Of a stretch of DNA of 64,000 nucleotides, positions 25,945-37,355 are shown in pieces. Every line of letters starts with the position of its first letter. The first letter of the stretch is position 1. The position numbers and the translations under genes are program-made. Below the pieces are notes generated by a model. That model worked only from the letters and a program-made list of their open reading frames with translations. It ran no database searches and had not been told where the DNA came from. Source of the DNA: Agrocybe praecox (taxonomy: Eukaryota; Basidiomycota; Agaricomycetes; Agaricales; Agrocybaceae); contig OZ024842.1 in assembly GCA_964017145.1 (NCBI GenBank), positions 806,001-870,000 on the forward strand, read 5' to 3'.

Positions 25945-26816
25945 CTATGCAACAGAAACATTAACGACTGCGCCTTTCGTCAACGCGCGGCTGTATGGGC
26001 AGAACTGTTTGTGTATAGAAGGGTGGTCAGTATCAGATATCAGATGGACTCGTTCGGAAGAAGGGAGAGGGTAGGGTGAAATAGAACGTCCAAACGACAG
26101 ACCAACTTTCAATGATTAGAAAGGTGAGCCAAGCTTCACCGGGCGCCAGCCAACCCATAGATCCCCATCTTCCACCTCTCGATTTCCGTCCTCCAGCACA
26201 TTTCGTGTTAACAGAAAAACACCAATACACAAACTGCAGAGACACGCAGGAAGATAAGACCACCCAAAACGACGACTAACCTCATGCGCAGCCTTCAACA
26301 ACGCCTCATCAATACCTTCCACCTTGATATCCACCCCAATCGCGAATCCCTTCATTTCATTAGGCTCGCCGAGGTGCACAGAGGCGGATACTTTGGCGAC
26401 TTTAGCTTGGGCTTGGTGAGCGGGGGACATGGAGCGCGCTACGGCTTGGATGGCGCCGAGGAGGCATGCTGGGAGGAAGTCGTCGGATGAGTGAGCAAGA
26501 AAGAAGACAGAAATCACACACCGGAATATCCCATAGCAAACAACTGCTCCGGGTTTTCGCCCTTCCCCGACCCGCCAATTTCCTTGGGAGTAGCGAGGTT
26601 GAGCTCGAGCCCGTTCGACGAGACGTGTCCGTTGCGCCCTGCGCCGTGTGCGGTGGCTGTTGCGGTGTACTGGTGGGGATTTCATGCAAAGTTACATAAA
26701 TGAGTGAGACAATAACAGCGTACTTTGACGTCTTTGAGTGTTACTACTGTTCTGACGCTTCCAAAGGTGGAGGATGGACGCGTGAGGACGCGACGGAGGG
26801 CGATTGGGGCGAACAT
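25945..26816 (-). CDS. Ohr/OsmC-family organic hydroperoxide reductase, probably mitochondrial
   Basis: Four exons (26816-26724, 26669-26522, 26468-26281, 26004-25945) encode 162 aa. The first 31 residues form an Arg-rich, acid-free presequence (MFAPIALRRVLTRP) typical of mitochondrial import. The core has the Ohr hallmarks: NPEQLFAMGYSACLLGAI with the peroxidatic Cys, and FCPYSRAL with the resolving Cys. Enzymes of this family reduce organic hydroperoxides with lipoylated protein partners. The third intron is long for this genome (276 nt) but both splice sites are good and the frame holds. Neighbour to the split acyltransferase-like gene, with no obvious functional link. Confidence 0.9.
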
Positions 26817-26925
26817 GGTGGTACGCGGGAAACCAAGAAGCGATGATCTAATGCAGGGTCCACACTTGTGCCGCTGATGGCCGAACAAATTGGTCTGTGC
26901 GCTGTTCATAGTACACTATATTTAC

Positions 26926-29642
26926 TCAACTACCATCCCCCCGTTCCATTTCCATCACAATCCTATCCCAAGCACCACAAAGCACCACCCAAGCCTGAGC
27001 GAATGAAGCCGCAAAATAAGCCGTAAGGGGGATGCTGACGAGCGGAAGTACGAAGAATCTGATAATGGTGAGGATATAACGACTGGCAATGGGGGACTCG
27101 TATGCTAGCAAAAATGACATAAACCTCAACAACAAATTAAAGCACACGTTCAAGTACAACGAAATGGAATCAGAGACGACTGGGTAGATGCTCGTAAACC
27201 ATATGGGGCTCGTGAGGAGGTAGGACTTCCAGCTTGGCTCTTCGAAGGAATTTGGCTGCACTCTCTCGGAGTTCAATGGATGGGATGCGGAGTCAGAGTG
27301 AAGGAACACGATGGACGCAGTAAAGTCTACGAAGACGACAAAAGCTGCGATTGACCATGCTACGTATAGGTACGTGGCCTGCAGTACCGCTGTATCCACT
27401 TTTACGTTTTCAGGATCGGATTTCCCTCAGCCTGCCGAGGTCAACTCCATTGGATCCCTTGTCGGATCGATGATATGTTTTGTGATATGTCCCGTAGAGC
27501 CTGTATGAAAAGAAAGAGCGTAAAGAACCGCTGTAAGTAATGAAACGCGCCAGATCGCCCCGAGAATGATATGATAGTATATGCCCCGTACCGAGCCCCG
27601 AGTTCTCGTTCTGTTATTTTTATAGAACCCCGCCATGGTACGTACGTTGACTCCCATAACGTACGCTAAGACACACAGAAGCGGGAACGTGTCGTTCTTG
27701 TCCGCGAGGGGGTTGGGTAGGAGTTCAAGTTTGTACTTCATCGGAACGAAGAGGGAATAGACGACTTGGGTGGAGAGGAGCGTTATTGAGGTAAGGATGA
27801 AGATAAATCTAGATCCAAATTCTTGGTTATCGCGTAGGGTGACCAAGTTCCCTTTCCAATGATGTCGATTGATATCTCTCCCGATTGCATACACGCAGTC
27901 GAACGAAATGAGCGCTGATATATAACGTATTGGGCCATACAGAAGGTTCATCCTTCCCTCTTCACTTGCCCAGTAAGCGTACCAAAGGTGGAATTCATGT
28001 TTTTCGGCATGACCCCATACTAAGCGACCAGACTCCCATCGAATAAACTGTGCAATCAAAAACATGCACGTCCCTGAATATATGGCCGTCCCGCACTTTC
28101 TGATGATAAAAGCCGGTGCATTCCTACTGTAGCACGTAGACGTAGACATGCATATATACGACGAGATGCCAGAGACGAAGAATAGTAACGGGATGATGCA
28201 CGCTCTGCGGAATGCGACGAGGAATGAGGCAGATATGAACAGTATGGGGGAGTTGGTTTTGCTGGTGTCATAGGGATTTTTTGGTAGTTGCACTACGGAA
28301 CTGGAGATTACTTGAGCCGTCGAGTCTTGAATGACTAGGAGAACGATTAGGATCGCTCGTGCAATGTCGAGGATTGGAACACGAAGTTTGTATGTGTCTT
28401 TAGGATCTTTGTCTTTATCTTTAGCCTTGTCTTGTGGTCCTTCGGATTCCTTTGTAGAAGCGCTCGTCGTCGTCGTCGTCGTCGTCGTAGGAGAAGTAGA
28501 AGTAGAAGTTCCAGGAGAAGTGCCTGCCAAAGTACTGCCACTCGCCATCTTATGAAGAACGTCCGACTGTGTATGTGCACTTCCCACTCCCACTGCCTCC
28601 TCATCAACATCTACCTGATCGTACGATCGGTGTCGCACTATCCTCCTTCGAGTTCGCCATAGAAGTATCAAAAGCGGAATGATACCCACAACCCAAGTAC
28701 CTATTACAGATCCGACCCCAACCACCACACATCTGCAAAGTAAACCCAACGTACCCGTCCACCGCGCCGAGAGGCACCCAAGGCTCAAAACGACAAACAT
28801 ATGTATCACAACGTGCATCTGCGCCAGATAACCCCACGCAAGAAGGCACCGTTTCCATTTCTTCCCGAATCGACTGGTATGACCATGACTTGGCACGCCG
28901 CTCAATATATTCGGTCCTCGAGTATAGAACAGTCTAAAGAGCATAGTGAGCAGCGTGTTGAAGGTGTACAGTGACCACAGCGTGTACAACACAGCTGCTG
29001 TGCCGGTCCACGGACTCGTCTCTATTTGCCTGGTGAGAGTCACTGGCATCACCACCGAAGCTCGGCGGCCAGTGGATCCCGTCGGTATGGCAAACGTCGT
29101 ATGACTCGTGTGAGGCGGAAGTTTGGGGCTGACGTACGAAGGAATGCAGGTGGGAAAATAGCGATAGAGCGGATAGAGCGTCCCAGAGCTAAGGAAGAGG
29201 TGTGTGGAAATCGGAAACCTTGGGGAAAGGATTCCTCTGATGGTTGGCTCCGCGAAATAGCGCGCAATGGTTTGAAAATTCACCCCTGTGAAATAAGCGA
29301 TCATGTAGAGGAAAGGAAAGTTTGCATCAGTGGGTAATATACCAGTAGGTATTCGGGCCCAAGCTGTGAAAGTTGCGCCGCCGCCGCCCGGAAATTTCAC
29401 GATGAATGGACTGATGCATTGGGTGAGAACGAGTATTGGGTAGATAATCCGCAGTGTGATTAGCGCGCGTCTGCTGATTGACGCGTAGCTGACTTTGTCC
29501 TCGATAAGCTTCCCAAGGATGTTCCCTCGACGCCGATTGTATTGACGGCCGATGTAATAGACGGTGTCAAGGATGAACTGGAAGACCGTATAGTATATCG
29601 GCGCGTATAGCAGGGACAGTTGGCCCGCTTGTGTGGCATAAT
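26926..29642 (-). pseudogene. 3' part of transposon-split acyltransferase-3-like gene
   Basis: Minus-strand open frame from the element edge to 26926, broken by one in-frame TGA at 27427-27429. It is homologous to the intact 8.2-kb gene from YATQAG onward. The rest of the first membrane half, a Ser/Thr-rich linker with a Thr run, the second half (DIARAILIVLLVIQDS, FVSGISSYICMS) and, past the stop, the last helices are all present. No splice sites around the TGA could remove it. As in the paralogue, the second half has Gln where the first has His. With the 43.4-44.0 kb fragment it would total 1110 codons. Confidence 0.85.
29640..29642. repeat. Left target-site duplication (AAT)
   Basis: AAT directly before the left terminus CACTGTGA; matched by AAT at 43369-43371 directly after the right terminus. 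Using one copy restores the host frame. Confidence 0.85.
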
Positions 29643-29657
29643 CACTGTGAACCCCGG
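29643..29657 (+). repeat. Left terminal inverted repeat
   Basis: CACTGTGAACCCCGG; pairs with the reverse complement of 43354-43368. Confidence 0.85.
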
Positions 29658-30271
29658 GCCCGGGTAAATACACTATGTAATAGGGTTAAAAAAGAAAAAT
29701 ACCATGTTAACGGGGCCGTAAATGGCAATCGTTCATTTTGTAGCACACCTAGGTATTAATACCATAAATTTACCAGTGGAAAGTTAAACTAAGTAAAATA
29801 GCTCGGATAACGCGCCAGGGGTAATATGCACAGTTTGACGAAGCATTATAACCCAATTCAAAACTGGTGAAAATCTAGTAAAAATATTACCCGGTAAGAA
29901 GTTGCGTTTAGCGGGTCATTCCGCAGAGTATTTAGTACCCTATGAAGCAGAGCATTTTACCGCGTAAAACCATCCAAAATAGAAGGAAACCATGTCATAT
30001 TATTGCCGGAATATCAAGGTAAAAACACTAAGTACAACAGGCCTAAAAAACCACGAAAATCAGGATAATATATTGAAGGGTATTTTACACCGGTTTACCG
30101 GCCAACCCCCAGAGGGCGAAATAGCCACGGAAATCAAGGCCGAGATTCAGGTATCAAGGCAATTTCAAAATCCGAATAGATAGGTTGTTATTGGTATAAA
30201 GAAATGTAGTTAATTTAGAATGAGCTCAGAATACATTGACAATACAGTAAATATGCAATAGATGTTGTAAG

Positions 30272-30353
30272 GTTGATATATAAATAACAGTAACTTTCGT
30301 ATTTCATTTGTCAACAAATGACGATAACTTCCGTCTTAGGATAAATAATTCAT
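30272..30353 (+). repeat. Internal 82-bp inverted repeat, left copy
   Basis: Contains CAGTAACTTTCGTA, the palindrome TTTGTCAACAAATGACG and ACTTCCGTCTTAGGATAAAT. It is near-identical to the reverse complement of 42200-42281. It sits just outside the left palindromic array. Confidence 0.85.
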
Positions 30354-30940
30354 CCCTCCCATGTGTATAATAAATCTCTGTGCACTTATCCATCCGTGTA
30401 TAATTATCCCTCCCATGTGTATAATAAATCTCCGTGTACTTATCCATCCATGTATAATTATTCATCCCGCGCATGGATAAATCGTCGCTGAATTTGTCCA
30501 TCCCGTGCATGGATAAATCGTCGCTGAATTTATCCATCCCATGCATGGATAAATAATCGCTGATATTATCCATCCCGCGCATGGATAAATCGTCGCTGGA
30601 TTTATCCATCCCATGCATGGATAAATAATCGCTGATATTATCCATCCCGCGCATGGATAAATCGTCGCTGAATTTATCCATCCCGCGCATGGATAAATCG
30701 TCGCTGGAATTATCCATCCCGTGCATGGATAAATCGACGCTGAATTTATCCATCCCGTGCATGTATAAAATCGCGCTGGAATTATCCATCCTGGGCATGG
30801 ATAAATCGTCGCTGGAATTATCCATCCCGTGCATGGATAAATTCGCGCTGAAAATATCCATCCCGCGCATGGATAAATTCGTGCTGGAATTATCCATCCC
30901 GTGCATGGATAAATCGTTGCCAAATTTATTCATTATTTAT
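30354..30940. repeat. Left minisatellite of 36-bp palindromic units
   Basis: About 13 clean copies (30463-30930) of a 36-bp unit made of the near-palindrome TTATCCATCCCGCGCATGGATAA plus a spacer ending in CGCTGAA or CGCTGGA, preceded by more diverged units from 30354. Because 36 is a multiple of three and the unit lacks stops in several frames, it creates long 12-residue-repeat open frames on both strands; these are not treated as genes. Confidence 0.92.
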
Positions 30941-31104
30941 CCATCGGCCTTGGATTAGTAAATTACGTGCGGCGCTTATTGATAGAAAGACGGGCATATA
31001 TTCATTTTCAGCGCTTACTAATGATTTGCAATGAATTATCATCCACAAATGTTATTCATTATGTATGTTTTTATCCGCCGACCCCATACCCACAGGTATT
31101 ACTA

Positions 31105-34076
31105 CTAGGTTCCCTTCGCTTTCTTTCCCCTTCCCTTTCCAGCGGATGGTTCACTTGCTTTGCGTTTCTTACTGGTAGTATCATCCCTTTCCGTCATCGT
31201 CTGCAAGCAAGCGGTCATATCCTCCACCGCACTCAACCACAGTCTTTGGTCATCCACGTTCGCCCACCATTTCAAGCCGATCAACACAGTGACTATTCCG
31301 GTCGGACCTCCCTTGTTTAGCATAGCGAGACTCACATCCTCAGCCTGGGATACTGGGATGGGTAATCCATTTTTGATTGTGGGGTTCCTTCTCCCAACCG
31401 GCTGTAGTGAGCTCCACCACGCCAACCACTCGTCTGAAAACCCTTTTTGGTTGGATATCTCGGGAATGCTGTGGTACTTGCGCGTAGAGACCCAACGGGA
31501 AAGAGCAGCGGGTCGACATTGGGCACCCATGCGGTGCTAGTTTCACGACTGTTAGTCCCATGTGTTACACCAGAAAATATTTGCTTACCGAGCTACTTTC
31601 AAATTGAGTCTTTCGCTCAAAGTCTATCCATGCCTTCACGCACGTAACCCAGGGCTGGGAGTCTATTTTTTCGATCAGGTACGCTTCGGCAGTTGTAATC
31701 CATTCGGGCATTGCAGTGGAATTGACTTGTTGCTTTTCGGTAAGTGGGACAACATCTTTAGGTGCCGCGCTTTTTCTGCTACGTCTTCCATCCAATATCA
31801 GAGAGGCGTCATTGTTCAAGTTATTGGCTCTGCCTCTAGTGCTTCCCTTGACCTTCAACTCGCTGCCTCCGAGTTGCGTTCCTGGTTCCGAGCCCAACAC
31901 CGACCCCGGAACGACTGGCGCTGAACTCGGATCACAAACCGGTGATGCTGACGAGCCCAACCCTGGCACCGGAACCGCTGGCTCCGAACTCGGATCACAA
32001 ACCGGTGATGCTGACACAGCTGAAGTAGGAATTGGCGCCACCGAATCAGTAGGTTCCGAGCCCAACGATGACATAGGAACTGCTGGCGCAGCACTTGAAC
32101 TCTGAGCTGGTGACGCCGACGCAGCAGAAGCGGGAACCAATGTTCCTAAACTTGGATCTGATACAGGTGGGGACATAACGGCAGACCGAGCGACGTTACT
32201 CTGGAATATGTCTGCCTGCACCTGCTGTACGAACTGGCCCTGGTACAATCCCGGTTGCTGTACATTGCTGTACCCATGTACTGACTGCTGCTGAGACTGG
32301 ACCACGTCTGCCTGCACCTGTTGTACCGGTACTGACTGGGGCTGATACAATCCCGGACCCGGTTGCTGTACGCCATTGTACCCATGGACTGACTGCTGCT
32401 GGGACTGGACCACGTCTGCCTGCACCTGTTTTACCGGTACGGACTGGGGCTGATACAATCCCGGATCCGATTGCTGTACAATATTGTAACTTTGGACTGA
32501 CTGCTGCTGTGACTGGAACACGTCTGTCTGTAGCTGCTGTAGAGGCTGTGATCCATATCTTAAGTCGGCAGTGGACCAAAAGTCGCCCTGATCGTCCTGA
32601 TCAAAGTTGGCGAGAAATTCATCCACGATTTCCTGATCCTCAGGTCCCAAACCAGTTGCTGCATGGCTCAAATCTGCGCGAACCCCATTTGGGAAAATGT
32701 CACTCCATGATAAATCTCCAGACCTTCGAAGACCATTGTTGGTGGTGTCAGGGAAGAGGGGTCTTATGTCGCCGTTAGGATTTGGAAAGATGGGTGCGAC
32801 ATTTCCAGTATGGATTGGCAAAAGAGGCATCCCTCCAGCACCGTTAGCGATTTCTCCAGGTCTGGGATTGACAACAGGTCCGGGATTAACAACCTCGTGG
32901 TTTGCCAGGGCCTTCGGTGGGGCGACATTTCCTGTATGGTCCGATACAAGAGGCGCCCCTCCAGCACCGTTAGCGACTGTTCTAGGTACGGGATTGACCA
33001 TATCGCAATTTGGCACTGATCCAGATGGTTGAAGGGGCGGTTCGGCCGTCTGTTCTGCTTTCTGCTCTTCTACGATGAACTTGGCGCGAGAAGCAGGATC
33101 TTTGAATACCGCGTTCGCAAAGTCGGTAAATGGTTGCATGATATCATCTTCATGGCGTGGGTGTGCGACGCGGAAGGATCGACCGTACTCGTCCTTGCCG
33201 ACATGTACCGAAATTTTGCTGATACCTCCTTTCAAAGTGTTGTCGGGACCAGCAGCATAAAAGCTACAGATCCATCCGGAGCGTATCTTAGTCGCCTCGC
33301 AGAACTCGGTTGCTGAGCCGGCGATTGAAGCTTGGCCGCTATTTAGGGAAAAACATCAACCATCAAAAGAGAAAAAATCAAGTGGTATACGTACATCAAA
33401 TATTGTTCTGGCGTAAGTTCATCATCCTTGGTAGCGCTCAGAATTACCTGATCATTGGTAACCGCTTCGATTTTCTTCTCCTCTTCCTGCTTTCGTAGTT
33501 TCCTTATCTCGTCCTTGATTTCATCGGTTTCGTCCCGGAATTTCTCGGCAGCAATCCGGTTTGTAATGGTAAGGCGTTTCTTTTTGTCAGCGTCAGGGTC
33601 CTTTTTAACTTCCTCGTCAACAAAAGGTTTGATGCGCTCGGCGTAGTATTTCTTCACGTAGAGATGGATCTCGGATGGTATGCGTGATGTCGACGGCTGC
33701 ATAGTAATTTTAACTTGCTTGGACTTGGCGCGGCGGTTCGCTTTTTCGAGTGAGTGGTTGTTGTACCAGTTCCGAATGTTCTGACCAAATAAAAATTAGT
33801 TGAATGGCGAATGGATTAGAAATTGACGGTAAGTACCTTCTTTCGTTCCTCGACCCACTTTTCATGTGTCAAATCTGCGACATTCTTGACTTTCTTCTCA
33901 CCGGCGACCCTTGATTCTAGCTCTGATTGAGCGTCCTTCCAGATTGTAAAAAACTCAGATTCTCTCTTCGGCCAGAAAAGCACCAGGGTCTTTGTAGTCT
34001 GCGCTTGCGAGAATTTTCCAAGACCATCTTGGAGAAATTTGATTTGGGCCGCGTTGGCCCAAGGAGGAGGAGGCAT
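31105..34076 (-). CDS. Transposon companion protein of 935 aa, Gln-rich, function unknown
   Basis: Four exons (34076-33837, 33780-33395, 33338-31589, 31536-31105) stay in frame for 935 aa. Residues 1-210 include WPKRESEFFTIW, a NIRNWYNNHS motif and a charged coiled-coil-like section (DEIKDEIRKLRKQEEEKK). A folded-looking section follows (IRSGWICSFYAAGPD, ISVHVGKDEYG). The centre is low complexity with three copies of a 36-residue Gln/Val-rich repeat (about 32200-32520), then Pro/Ser/Ala. The C-terminus has WLAWWSSLQP and ends in a basic nuclear-signal-like tail (KGRGKKAKG). This arrangement resembles unnamed proteins that accompany KDZ elements in basidiomycetes. I infer a role in DNA binding or transposition; no domain is named with confidence. 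Confidence 0.75.
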
Positions 34077-34525
34077 CTATAAGTAGGTTTCATTTAAGCG
34101 CGCGCCTGTGGGTATGATGAGCGACTTACCTTTTTTTTTATAGAGCCGCCGGGTATTTTCTGTGTAGTGTGTAGATTCAACAAAGGACGCTATACAAAGT
34201 TTTTGGATATTTTTTGGTCTCTTGGTACGTCTGTCTTCTTTGGTAGGGTCCAGAAACGCGGAGACGCGGAGACGTGCCATTATTAAACTTAAAAATCTTT
34301 TCCGCGCCTTCCCTTTGCTGCAAATGTCGCTTGCCGAACATCCTTGTTGTGTCCCGCTCCCTCAAACGTTTAATGCCGTCCATCCTCTCGAAGGAATGTT
34401 AAATTATCAACTGTATAGCTGGTCGTGTGGGTTCTCACGGCTCGCATACAAAAGGCGTACCTCCAACCAGCGACGGTTTCTTTCCATCGCATCTTGGCAT
34501 ATATCTCACAAAGCATTATATCAAC

Positions 34526-35275
34526 ATGACCTCTACCTTCCCCGACCTTGCCAGCAGTGCCTTCGGATCGAAGACCTTCCTTCAAGTGATTGAAGATTTT
34601 CGTTCCCTCGGTCTCGATGTCAAGGTCTCCATCAGTCCTCGCACCCCTGAGGCTGGAACTCAGGCAGCACCAACTCAGGCAGCACCAACTCAAGCAGCAC
34701 CTGCAGGTATGCATATCTCTGTGCCACCGCTCTCTTCTCTCGCTGACTCTCGCAACAGTCTCTGCTGCTTCTGCTGGTCCTAAGGAAGCACCGGCTGCTA
34801 ACGTCAATGCTATTCGCACGGTCGGTGTCACCAGCCGTAAGTCGTCATTTTTCCGCTGTATCCTTCGCCTCTGACATGATCTCTAGGCTCTCCCTGGGCT
34901 AGCGGTCCCGCCCCCGTTGAAGCCATCGTTGGTACCACCCCCGTCAATGTCAACGCAGACCATGGAGCCAACACAGTCGCTGTGGCCGACAACGACAGTA
35001 ACTCTTCCGAGCCTGCTACCTCCGATGATGACAAGACTGTTGCCCATTATGTCGTCTTTGCTGGAACCAAAGTTGGGGTTTTCCGCTGCAAGTAAGTTTT
35101 TCTTCTATTTTCTTTGTTGTCTATGGTCTTATCCAATTTCAATAACAGCAACGAAGCAAAGTCCTACATCTCTGGCGTATCTCATGCGTCCATGAAGCGC
35201 TTCCCATCGTTCAAGGAAGCCACCAAGGCCTTCCAGGATGTTGTTGCTGAAGGACTCGTTGTTGTCCTCCACTAA
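34526..35275 (+). CDS. RNase H1 N-terminal (viroplasmin-like) domain protein
   Basis: Four exons (34526-34706, 34759-34836, 34887-35091, 35149-35275) encode 196 aa. After a Ser/Ala/Pro/Thr-rich region with three copies of TQAAP, the C-terminal 50 residues match the hybrid-binding domain at the N-terminus of eukaryotic RNase H1. The match covers YVVFAGTKVGVFRC, then an AKSYISGVSHASMKRFPSF core and a closing EATKAF. There is no RNase H catalytic domain. Such stand-alone domains bind RNA-DNA hybrids or double-stranded RNA. Sited between two companion genes inside the transposon, it is probably element cargo. A basic guess is binding of transposition or R-loop intermediates. Confidence 0.72.
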
Positions 35276-35435
35276 AGGCCTACTGCCTACCGTCGCTCGT
35301 TTTCTTCCCCGTATTGCATTGTCTAACGCTCATCCCTTCTAAATTCCTCTATCTCCCCTTATATCACTGTATCTAACCTCCGCTGCTTGTACACGTAGAC
35401 TATTGCCGAGTTACAAAATATATTGTTGCCATTGT

Positions 35436-36122
35436 TTACTTTGCCTGATACATAAACTCCCCATTTTTATGAGTCTGCTGAAGTTCGTCCATCCCCAGAT
35501 GTGAATATACATATAACTCGTCAACCCAGTTCACTGCATCAAGAACCGCTTTTGTAATTTCCTTGATCTTTCTGTACGTGTCATTAATTCCCACAAGAGT
35601 AAGCACCTCGTCTTCGTAGCGATACATAGCGTTGCGCAATAGGTGAAGCGCGGAGAGTTGTTCGTCAATAAGATTCCTATCTTCATCTTGTACGTATTTC
35701 GAGTATAGCCCATCTAGATAATCAACAAGATTACCATTTGAGGCGCGTCTGTATAAGCGGTTCTGGACTCGTATCGCGCGCTCGAGCCAGACAGCGACTT
35801 GTCGGTCAACATCCGATACAAACGTCTCTTCGGAACGATTGGGAGGGTCGGTCACTTGAATATCCAAGTCTTCAGACCTTCAAATGTATATGAGAGGAAT
35901 ATTGTAACCCAAGGAAAAAATACACGCACTGAGAACATTGTTTGGCTAGCCCTCGTGCTTTCCTACGTCTAACAAGTAGAATATCTTTGACTCTGTTGAG
36001 AAAATTTAGTATGTAACAAAAGAATAAATACTTTCTGCATACTTGTCATAATGTCGTTTGCTTTTTGCTCGATTAGCCGCTGTTTTCTCTTCAGCAGTGT
36101 GGTATAAACGTGGGCAGCCCAT
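35436..36122 (-). CDS. Transposon companion protein of 194 aa with basic N-terminal motif
   Basis: Three exons (36122-36043, 35992-35930, 35877-35436) encode 194 aa. The N-terminus MGCPRLYHTAEEKTAANRAK is followed by a basic, helical segment (SKRHYDKK) and resembles short basic motifs common in unnamed mushroom proteins. The rest is helical and charged (VAVWLERAIRVQNRLYRR, LSALHLLRNAMYRYEDEV), without known domain. It runs opposite to the gene on its left, sharing the 160-bp gap 35276-35435. Likely nuclear and element-encoded; function unknown. Confidence 0.65.
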
Positions 36123-36630
36123 GATGATGGTTTAGGTTTACCTATGAAATCGTGTTCGACTCTGTGCGCATTTTGGCGCCATTCTGACTTTTACTCCCTC
36201 GTTTACTTATAGCCTTGATATGTATACCATACGAAAGGTATATTTTTTCTCCGTATTATGAGCTAGTTTTCTACATATATTATGCTGCAGATAATTTCCC
36301 GCAGAATTTTTCATGTTAACAGGTTGTATATATTTATTCTTATGCGGGACGCAGTATCCGGGCGCTTAAAAATCTGGCGTTGCCGTGCCGGCGGTAACTG
36401 GCAATCAAGATCTAGCCCTACAGTCTTAATTTAGGACATTCCTTCGCTATTTTGGATTCTAATTAAACATAATCACCACGACAACTTCCACAAAAATATG
36501 AATAAATGTCCATCATTTATTCATCGACTCACCTACCAATAAATCAACGTGGGTGGAGGTTAGTTTCGCGCTATTTTACCACTCCTCTCAACCTCCCACC
36601 AGTCTATCTCGGCGTGTGCTACGATAAACC
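36123..36630. other. AT-rich divergent promoter gap inside the element
   Basis: Lies between the (-) 194-aa gene and a (+) 174-aa gene. Contains two short runs of the ATCATTTATTCAT type near 36500-36540 that recall the minisatellite sequence. No gene seen. Confidence 0.4.
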
Positions 36631-37267
36631 ATGCCTTATGTGAGTTACACTTCCATACGTACGGCCGTATATTCACTTACTGATATGCCGAAGTTCTTAC
36701 ACTCTGCGCAAATTCTCCGCCCACACCCAGACGTGCGTCAGGCCCAGGTCGAACTCATCCTGGACATCGGACCATATTACAAGAAGGCCAAGGAGCTCAA
36801 AGAAGAAAAAGAATTCTTATCCAGACTGTGGACACTGTGGTTTATCCGTTGGAGACTCAAACCGGGCGATTTTGATGGTGACTTGGAGCTGTTAGAGTAT
36901 ACGCGAGGCCTTCTGAAGACAGTAAGTAACTAGTATGCGGTCTCTATGCCTTGAGTATACTTACGTTACCCTGAAGGCAATCAAGAAAGACCTCTTTTGG
37001 TCCGCATCGTACCAGCACAAATCGAAGGTTTCATGGTCGTGGCAGAAGTTTATGGACTGCTGCGAAGTTCGATGTGGGATGATTCCTTATGTGAGTACAT
37101 CGTTACACTTATGGCTTGGGGTTGTAACGCAAACCTTTAGAATTCAGAGGTTCAATAGACCGAAAGGAAAGCGCCGCATTGCCACGATGTCTACAGGAGG
37201 TTATCCTTTCCAAATTCCCCGGCATCGTTCTGTTACACGCCCCTTTGCGCCATTAGTACCTCAATGA
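36631..37267 (+). CDS. Small transposon-encoded protein of 174 aa, unknown
   Basis: Three exons (36631-36921, 36977-37090, 37148-37267) encode 174 aa. The second acceptor is at 37147; the nearer one at 37140 would run into a stop. The protein is helical and charged in the middle (KKAKELKEEKEFLSRLW) with a basic C-terminus (RPKGKRRIATMSTGG). It ends 88 bp before the transposase start on the same strand, so the two may share control. No family recognised. Confidence 0.6.
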
Positions 37268-37355
37268 TCACACGCTTTTTTGCCCTTATTATAAAGTACA
37301 GAGCTCTGTACTATTTGAAATAAATTACTATTTTCTTGGCCACCGTCCCACTTAA

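Noticed and set aside
30304..30958. Long open frames on both strands with 12-residue repeats (about 209, 153 and 101 codons)
   Set aside because: They arise because the 36-bp palindromic minisatellite unit is a multiple of three without stops. Several frames are open at once, which argues against coding.
31565..33235. A TET/JBP oxygenase encoded in the transposon
   Set aside because: No HxD...H iron-binding pattern or related motif was found in any element ORF.
37148..37267. Acceptor at 37140 for the 174-aa transposon gene
   Set aside because: It gives a stop after five codons; the acceptor at 37147 keeps the frame open.
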